Assembly: GCF_026626745.1 (NCBI RefSeq) | Contig: NZ_JAPNJW010000002.1 | Span: forward strand, 5,418,151-5,482,150 | DNA: 64,000 nucleotides | From: Nannocystis sp. RBIL2 | GTDB taxonomy: Bacteria > Myxococcota_A > Polyangia > Nannocystales > Nannocystaceae | Direction of reading: 5' to 3' | Part shown: piece by piece, positions 1 through 9,000 of the stretch | Layout of the letters: each line of letters begins with the position of its first letter | How positions within the stretch are numbered: the stretch's first letter is position 1 | Program-made: the position numbers and the translations under genes | Notes under the pieces: model-generated | What the model saw: the letters and a program-made list of their open reading frames with translations, nothing else | Database searches by the model: none | Told to the model about the DNA's origin: nothing

Positions 1-3000
1 ACGTAGGCGACGAGGTGGTTGTCCGGGGTGCCGACGTTGCGCGCGAGGACCACTGCCCGGGCCACGGCCTGGTGTTGCTCGAGCAGCGCCTCGACCTCGC
101 CGGGCTCGACGCGCACGCCGTCGATCTTGACCTGGAAGTCGGCGCGGCCGAGGAACTGCAGCGCGCCGTCCGCATCGACCCGCACGCGGTCGCCGGTGCG
201 GTAGAGGCGGCTGCCGGGCGGACCGAAGGGGTTGGGCACGAAGGCCTCGGCGGTCGCGGCCGGACGCCGGTGATAGCCGTGCGCGAGGCCGGGGCCGCCG
301 ACGTAGACCTCGCCGTCGACGCCGGCCGGGACGGGGTCGAGGTTGTCGTCGAGGACGTGCAACTCGACGCCCGTGACCGGGTGCCGCAGCGGGACGTAGT
401 TCCCCGCCACCGTGACGCCCGCGCCCGCCAGGGGATCGACGATGCAGCCGATCGAGCACTCGCTCGGGCCGTAGATGTTCCACAGGGCGATGCGGTCGCC
501 GACTGTGTCGACCCACCGTGCGACCGTCGCCAGCGGCGCAGTCTCGCCGCCGAGGCTGATCATGCGCACGGTCGGCAGGGCCGCGCTGCCGACGACCTCG
601 ACGTGCTCGGCCAAGAGTCGCCAGTAGGCGGTGGGCAGCACGAGCACGCTGATCTCGAGCCGCTCGCACAGCTCGACCAGCGCAGTCACCGAGTCGCGGA
701 CCCCTCGCGGCCCCACGTACAGCGAGGCGCCCGAGCACAGCGGTAGGAAAATTTCCTCGAGCGAGGCGTCGAAGGTCAGCGGCGCGAACAGCAAGAAACG
801 ATCGTCGGGGCCGACGTCGAACCGCTCGCGCACTGTTTTGATGTAATTGCCGACGCCGCGATGACTGAGGACCGAGGACTTCGGCGCGCCGGTGGTGCCC
901 GAGGTGTAGGCGAGATAGACGGGGTCGTCGGCGTGCACCGGCACGCCGACAGCGTGGCGCGGGAATTTTTGCCAGTGCTCGCGCCGCACAGAGGCGACGG
1001 CGCCGGTGAAGCCCTGCAGCTCCGCGACCGAGACGGTGAGGAGATGCCGACAACCGGCGTCGGCGAGCACGCCTCGCAGGCGCTCGTCGGGAAGCTCGAG
1101 ATCGATCGGCACATAGAGCGCGCCGAGCTTCAAGACAGCGAGGATCGCCAGGATGATGCTCGCGTCGTGTCGCGCCTCCACGCCGACCGGATCGCCGGCG
1201 CGAATACCTCTCGACGCCAGATGATGGGCGAGCTGGTTGGTGGCGTGGTCGAGCTCGAGGTAGCTGAAGCGCTCCTCGGCCGAGGCCAGCGCGAGCTCCG
1301 AGGGCTGCATCGCGACCTGCAGCGCGAACTGGGCGAGCAGGGTCTCCGCGCCGCGCTTGCGTCCCGCGGCGCGCGGGGGCGTGACGGCTGGCCGCTGCGG
1401 CGGCGCGAACGGCAAGCCGTGCACGGGCCGCTCCATGTCGGCGACCGCGGCCTCGAGCAACGCGCGGAAGCCCTGCCCCCACGCCGCGATCGCCTCGGCG
1501 TCGAACAGTTCTGCGCGGAAGGTGCACGACCACACGAGCCCGTCCTCGCCCTCGGCGAGGGTCACTGCGAGGTCGGCCATCGGCGCGTCGACGTGCTGGG
1601 CGAGGGTTTTGATAACGAGGTCGCCGCGCTCGGCGGCGAGAGTCGGCCGCTGCCGCAGATCGAACATGGTCCGATAAAGCGGCTCGTCGCCAGCGACGGT
1701 GTGCTCGGCGATCCGCTCGAAGGACAGCTCGTGATGCCGATGGACTGCAGCGAGGTTGTCCCGCACTTGCGCGAGCAGCTCGCGGAAGCTCGAGGCGCGG
1801 TTGAAGCGGATGCGGATCGGCAGGGTGTTGACGAAGAAGCCGACGACATCCGCGAGCTCGGGCCGACCGCGCTGATGCATGGGCGTGCCGACGATCAGGT
1901 CGGTTGTCCGCGTCAGTTGATACAGCCAGGCGACGTGCGCGGCGAACAGAATTGTCAGGAGCGACAGGCCCTCGTCGCGGGCCCGGGCACGCACGCGGGT
2001 CGACAGCGCCTCGCCGAGCGCGAGCGAGCGAGTCTGGCCCGCCCCACACTCGACCCCCGGCCGGGCGTTGCGCGGCAGCGAGGCGGGCGTCGGCCGATCG
2101 CGCAAATACTCGATCCAGAAGGCCAGCAGCGCGTCCTCGCGGGAGTGCAGCCTCCGGGTGGCCCACGCGCTGTAATCCGCGTAGTCGACGGACAGCTCGC
2201 GCAGCTCGGGGGCCTGTCCGCGCCGCGACGCGTGATAGAACGCGAGCAGGTCGCGCTGCAGCACCGCCATCGACCACTCGTCGACGACGATGTGATGCAC
2301 CGCCACCGTCAACACGACACGATCGTCGGCGAGCGCGAGGCCACCGAGCCGCAGCAGCGGGCCGCGCTGCAGATCGAAGCGCTCGCGCGCCAGCCCAGCG
2401 ATCGTGTCCGCGAGGCGGGCGTCCTGCTCGGCGCGAGCCATCCCGCGGAAGTCGTCCCAGGTCCACACGCGCGCGACGAAAACCTCGTCCGCGTCCATCA
2501 CCAACTGACAGGGCTCGCCGTCGATCACCTCGATGCGGCTGCGCAGCGCGCCGTGCCGCGCGAGCAACTCCGCGACGGCCCGCCACAGGGCAGGCAGGTC
2601 GATGACGCCGGCGAGCTCGAGCGCTCCGACGACGTTGTAGGCGACGCTCTCGGGCTCGAACTGCTGGATCAGCCACAGCCGTCGCTGCAGCGGCGAGAGC
2701 GGGACTCGCTCGCCCGGCGTCATCCGCGGGATCGGCAGATACGCCGCCTCCGCGTCGATCGCCGCCGCCAGCTCGGCCAGCGTCGCCGCTGTGAAAAAGG
2801 TCTGCAGCGGGCATTCCCGCCCGAGCTCGGCCTCGATCGCCGCTGCCGCCCGGGCCGCGAGCAACGAGTGGCCTCCCAACGCGAAGAAGTTGGCGCTCGC
2901 GTCTTCCACCGCAGCGCCGAGGAGCTGCGACCAGATCGCTGCGAGCGATCGCTCCGTCGCAGTGGCGAGCGGACGCACTGCCGGCCCCGCGTCCCAGCTC

Positions 3001-6000
3001 GGCAACGGCAGCCGCTCGACGTCGACCTTGCCGTTGCTCGTCAGCGGCAAGCCTTCGAGCACGAGGATGAAGGTGGGCACCATGAAGCCGGGCAGCGAGC
3101 GGACCAGGGCGTCGCGCAGCTCGGCGACGTCGATCGTCTCGCCGGGCCGGGCGACGACGTAGGCGGCCAGGTGCAGGCCCGTCGCCGGATGCTCGACGGG
3201 TCGCACCACCGCGCTCTGCACTTTCGGCTGCGCGCTCAGCCTGGCGACGATCTCGCCCGGCTCGATGCGGAAGCCGCGAATTTTTAACTGCTCGTCGGCG
3301 CGACCGACGAACTCGAGCTCGTCGGCGTCGTTCCAGGCCACGCGATCGCCGGTGCGGTACAGCCATTCACCGGGCGCGAACGGGTCGGCGATTCGCAGCC
3401 GCCGCGTCGCCTCCGGATCGTTGCGATACCCGAGGAACAGCGACGCGCCGCCGAGGTAGAGCTCGCCGACGATCCCCGGCGGCAGCAGCTGGCCGTCGCG
3501 GCCGAGCACCCGCGCCGCGACGTTGTCGATCGGCCGACCGATCGCCGGGGAGCGCGTCCCATTCAGCGCGACGGCGTCGGCGGTCGCTACCACAGTGTTC
3601 TCCGAGGGGCCGTAGTGATTGACGAGTCGGTACCTCGCGCCCGCGAGCGCCCGGCTCGTCAGTCGCTCGCCGCCAGTGAGAATGAACTCGAGGTCGCTCG
3701 ATCCACACCAGCCGTCGCCGAGCAGCTCGTGCGCCAGCGGCGTGGCCACGAACGCGTGCGTCACTCGAGTCTCGGTCAACCACCGCGCCAGCGCTCGCGA
3801 ATCAGTGCGCACCGCGTCGGGTGCGAACCACACGCTCGCGCCGGTCAGCAGGTACGGCCAGAGCTCCCACACCGCGGCGTCGAAGCCGATGCCCGCCGTC
3901 TGAGCGGCGCGGATCGCTTCGCCGCGCTCGAGGCCGTAGGTGCGCGCGTGCCAGTGGCACAGATTGACGAGGCCCCGCTGCGGGATCACGACGCCCTTCG
4001 GCGCGCCGGTGGTGCCCGAGGTGTAGACGACGTAGACGGGCGCCTCGGCGTCGGTGCGGACGCCGAGCGGCGCGTCGGAGCAGGCCGGCATGCGAGCTGC
4101 GAGGCCGGACCACCCGTCCTCGGTGATGACGATCGGCGCGCGGCAGTCGGCGACGATCGCCTGCCTGCGCTCGCTCGGATAGCGCGGATCGATCGGCGCA
4201 TAGGCAGCGCCGAGCTTGAGGATCGCCAGCGCCGAGAGCACGAAGCGCGGGCCCGGCGGCAGGCAGATCGCCGCGACGTCGCCCGCCTTCACGCCTGCCT
4301 CGCGGAGCGCCCGCGCCAGTCGGTTGGCGCTCGCGTCGAGCGCCCGATAGCTGAGCCGCTCGCCGTCAGCCGAGACCAGCGCGGGGCGCTCGGGGTGTGC
4401 GCGCACGCCGGCCTCGAAGCGCTCGACGAGCGAGCCGGCCGGGAGCGCGTGCTCGGGGCCCACGCCGCGGCGGAGGAGCTCGGCCGCGGTCGCGTCGTCG
4501 ACGAGGCGCAGCGCCGCGAGCGGGACCGCGGGGTCGACGAGGACCTGGCGCAGCAGCGCGACGTAGGCCGCGAGCAGGCCCTCGATCACGACGCTGCCGT
4601 AAATCTTCCGGCGATAGTTGCAGGCGATCGTCGGCTCGTCGCCGCCGATCCGGCAGCGGAAGGTGAGATCGAACTTGGCAGTGCTGTCGTGCCGCGCGAC
4701 GACGACTGCGTCGACGCCGTCGAGCTCGAGGCGCTCCGGGGTGAACTGTTCGAAGTCGAACATCACCTGGACCAACTCCGACGCGGCGCCGTCGCCTCGC
4801 GGGCGAGCCAGCTGCACGATGTCCTCGTAGCTCGCGTCGCTGTGCGCCATCGCCTGCGTCAGGTGGCGCCGCACGCGAGCGAGCAACGCGTCGAAGCCCT
4901 CGTCCGTCGCCATCTCGGCGAGGATCGGCAGGACATTGACGAAGAAGCCCACCGCGCCCTGCAGCTCGGCCCGGTCTCGGCCCTCGTAGGCGATGCCGAG
5001 CAAGAGCCGCGGCTCGCCGCTGGTCTTGCCGAGCAGCAGCGCGAGAGTCGCCAGGTAGATCGAGAACTCGGTGGTCTTCCACGCCATCGCGCGGGTGCGG
5101 ACCTGATCCACCAGCGCGAGCGGCAACGGTCGCCGCAGCTCGCCGCCGTCGCGCTCGTCGCTCCCGGGCGGCAGCGACGGGACGGACAGCTTGGGCGGCA
5201 GCGACGTCAGGTGCTGCTGCCAATACGCGCGCGCAGCCGACTGACGCGCGCGCGCCTCCTCGCCGAGACTCGCCAGCGCGTGGTCGACGTATTGCGCGAC
5301 CGGTGCGAGCTCGCCGATCTCCTGCCCGGCCCTCGCGGCGCGGTAGAACGCGGCCAGCTCGGCGAGCAAGATCTGCAGCGAGCGCCCGTCGGCGACGATG
5401 TGATGCACGCTGAGAAACAGCAGGCCCTCGTCGGGCGCGAGCGCGAGAAAGCGGGTCCGCAGCAAGGGCCCCTCGGCGAGCGCGAAGGGCTCGGCCTCCC
5501 ACGCTCGCAGGATGCGCTCCACGGCCGCGTCGCGCTCCTCGTCCTCGCGCGAATCGAGATGCACGCATTCGAGCGAGACGGTCCCGTGCGCCAGCACCTC
5601 CTGGTACGGCTCGCCCTCGTGCTCGGGGAAGCGCGTCCGCAGCGCGCCGTGCCTGGCGACCACCTTTGCGAAGGCACCCTCGAGCGCCGCGAGATCGAGC
5701 TCGCCGCGGACGCGGACGACCCCGGTCATGTTGTAGTCGGTCGAGCGCGGATTCAGCCGCTGCAGGAACCACAGCCGCCGCTGCGCAGGGCTCAGCGGCA
5801 CTCGTTGCAGATCGGGCCCAAGCACCGCCGGCTCGGTCGTCCCGCCACGCGCCAACAAGAACGCCGCAAGCGCGTGGACCCGCGAATTATTAAAAATGTC
5901 GGCGATGCTGATGCGGAGCCCCAGGCGCTCGCGCACCCGCTGGACCAGACGGCCCGCCAGCAACGAGTGACCGCCGAGCGCGAAGAAGTCGTCGTCGCGG

Positions 6001-9000
6001 CCGACCTCCGCCGCGCCGATCAACTCGGCGAACAGCAGCGCGACCTCCTGCTCGAGCGGACCGTGGAACGGCGTCGGCGCCGACCGCTCGGCGCTCGGCT
6101 CGGCGATCGGCGGCAGCTGCTTGCGATCGATCTTGCCGTTGGCATCGACCGGCAGCGCGTCGAGCCAGCGAAACGCGCCCGGCACCATGTAAGCGGGCAG
6201 CCGCTCGTGCAACCACGTCCGCAGGTCCGCCTCGAGCTCGGGTCCGTTGCCGCTCGGCGCGCTCACGTACGCCGCGATCCAGGGACCTATCGCCGCCGAC
6301 GACTGCAGCGTCACCTTGCACTGAGAGATCTGCGGGTGACGCAGCAGGACCGCCTCGAGCTCGCCGAGCTCGACCCGATGGCCGCGGATCTTCACCTGGT
6401 CGTCGTTGCGCGCCACGAAGTGAATGCGGCCCGCGCCGTCGAGACGCACCACGTCGCCGCTCGCGTACATGCGGCCGCCCGGCACGAACGGGTCGGGTAC
6501 GAAGCGCTCCGCGGTGCGCACCGGTTGGCGGTGGTACTCGCGCGCCAGCCCCTCGCCGCTGATGTGCAGCTCGCCGAGCACGCCGAGCGGCGCCTCGTTG
6601 CCGTGGCGATCGAGGATGTAAAGCTCCTGACCGGCGATGGGCTCGCCGATGTCGGGCAGGCCGTCGCCGTCGGGCTCGACGCGACCTGCGGTGGTGATCA
6701 CCGAGTTCTCGGTCGGGCCGTAGGCATTGATGCAATGGAACGACTGCCCGGGCCGCGGCCGCACGCGCAGGCGATCGCCGGCGGTGAGCAGGTAGCGCAG
6801 CGCGCCGAGGTCGAGCGAGAGATCTTCGAGCATCAGCTCGACCAGCGCGGTCGGCACGAAGCTGTGCGTCAGGCGTTGCTCGCGGATCCACCGCGCCAGC
6901 TCGGGCGCCGCAGCCTTGATCGCCTCGGGCGGCTCGAGCAGCGCGCCGCCGGTGCAGAGATACGGCCAGACCTCCCAGACCGCGACGTCGAAGGCCGGGC
7001 CGGCGAGGAGCGACGCGCGAGCCGAGGCGTCGACGGCGAAGCTCGCCACGTGCCACTCGACGAGGTTCAGCAGCCCGCGGTGCGGCACCACCACGCCCTT
7101 CGGCGCGCCGGTGGAGCCGCTGGTGTAGATGCAATAGGCGAGGTCGTCGCTCGCGAGCGTTGGCAACGCGATCGAGCTCCCGCTCGCGCTCAACTGATCG
7201 AGCACCAGCACGGCAGCGCCGCTCGCCGCGATGCGCCCCGCCGAGGCCTCGTCAGCGAGGATCCACGTCGCCCCCGAGTCGCGCACGCAATGACGCAGGC
7301 GCTCGCCGGGGTGGCCGAGGTCGAGGGGCACGAACACGCCGGCCGCCTTGAGCACCGCCACCGCGGCGATCGTCTGGCGCGTGCGGTCGGCGAAGGCCAG
7401 CGCGACGAATTCCCCACGCCGCAGGCCGCGCTCGACGAGCGCCCGCGCGACGCAGTCGGTCGCGCGCTCGAGCTCGGCATAGGTGAGCGTCACGCCCGCG
7501 CCCGCCAGCGCGACCTGCTCGCCGTATCGATTCGCCGCGGCACGGAACCACTCGACGACGCTCGCGTTCGCCGACGGCCTGGCCGAGCGCCGCAAGTGCT
7601 TGCGGAGCAGCGCGCGCTCTGGGTCGCTGACGGCAGACAGCGAGCGCGTCTCACGATCGGCGGACTGGACCATCCGCTCGAGCAACGCGACGTAGTTAGC
7701 GACCAGGCGCTCGACTGTGTCCGCCTCATAAAGATCCGCGCGGACGTCGACGTGGCCGTGCAGCTCCCCGTCGCGCTCCATGAGCGTGCACGCCAGATCG
7801 AACTGCGCCTCCCGCCGCTCGTGCGCGCACGAATGCAGCGTCGCGGCGCCGAGCCGCAGCCGTCCCCCGGCAGTGCCGAGGACGAACGGCGCGAGCTCAC
7901 CGCGGCCGGCGAGCTGCGACGACAGCAGCGAGAACGAGGTCTGCACCCAGCTCGCGCCCCCGCCGAGCGCCTCGACCAGCCGCGCGAACGGGATCGCCTG
8001 GTGACGCTGACATCCCTCGAGGCTCCGCTTCGTCTGCCGCAGCAAGCCGCGGACGTCGGTGTTCTCTACACCTCGCACACGCACCGGCGCCAGGTTGACG
8101 AAGTAGCCGAGGTCGCGCAGAGAATCACCGTGGACGCGCCCGAGCAGCGGCGTACCGATCACCAGGTCGTCCTGCCCGGTGTACTTGCTCAGCAGCAGGA
8201 AGAACCCGCCCAGCAGCACCTGAAACAGGGTGAGCTCCTCCGCGCGAGCGAAGCCCTGCAGCGCCGCCAGCGACGCTCTCGACACCACGAAGCGCTGCCG
8301 CCTCGCCCCGCGAGCCCGCGTCGCGTTCGCGGCCGGAAACCGCGACGTCGGCGGCGCCCCTGCCAGCGCCTCTCGCCAGTAGCCGAGGTCGCGCTGGCCC
8401 GCGGCCGACGCGAGGTGCTCCTCCTGAGTGCGCGCCCGCTCGAGCCACGCCGCCCCCTGCTCGACTGCCGGCAACGGCAGCGGCTGATCCGCCACGCACG
8501 CGCCGTAGATCGCCCCGAGCTCCGCGAGGAACACCCCGAACGACCACATGTCGAACACGATGTGGTGGACCGCAAAGGCGAGGTAGCTGCCCTCCGGGCC
8601 ATGAATCACGCGCCAGCGCCAGGCCTCGCGCTCCAGCTCGAACGGCGCGTCGAGCACGGCGCGCCCGGACGCCAGCGCCTGCTCCGTCGACGCGGCCGAC
8701 TCGACCTGCAGCTCGACCGCGGACGCTGGCGCGACGCGCTGCCAGAGCTGCCCGTCGCATTCTTCAAACGTGGTGCGCAGAGCCGGATGACGCCGCGTCA
8801 GAACCTCGAGGCTCGCACGCAGCGCCGCCAGATCGATCGGCCCCTCGACGCGCGCCATTAGCCCCTCGTTGTAGGCAGTGGCGTCCCGCTCGCGCTGCTG
8901 GATCGCCCACAAGATCGTCTGCGAAGTCGTCGCCGCGAACCGCCCCGAGCTCGGCGCCGAGGACCTCGCCTCGCCCCGCTCCTCGTCCCGCGACATCCTT

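Noticed and set aside
861-3287. Another long plus-strand frame opposite the third NRPS module
   Set aside because: Same antisense effect; no recognisable domain.
3615-8861. 1,748-codon open frame on the plus strand opposite the NRPS
   Set aside because: Its composition (Arg, Asp, Glu, Leu, Ala without domain motifs) is that of an antisense frame of GC-biased coding DNA. The minus strand has clear C, A and T domains.
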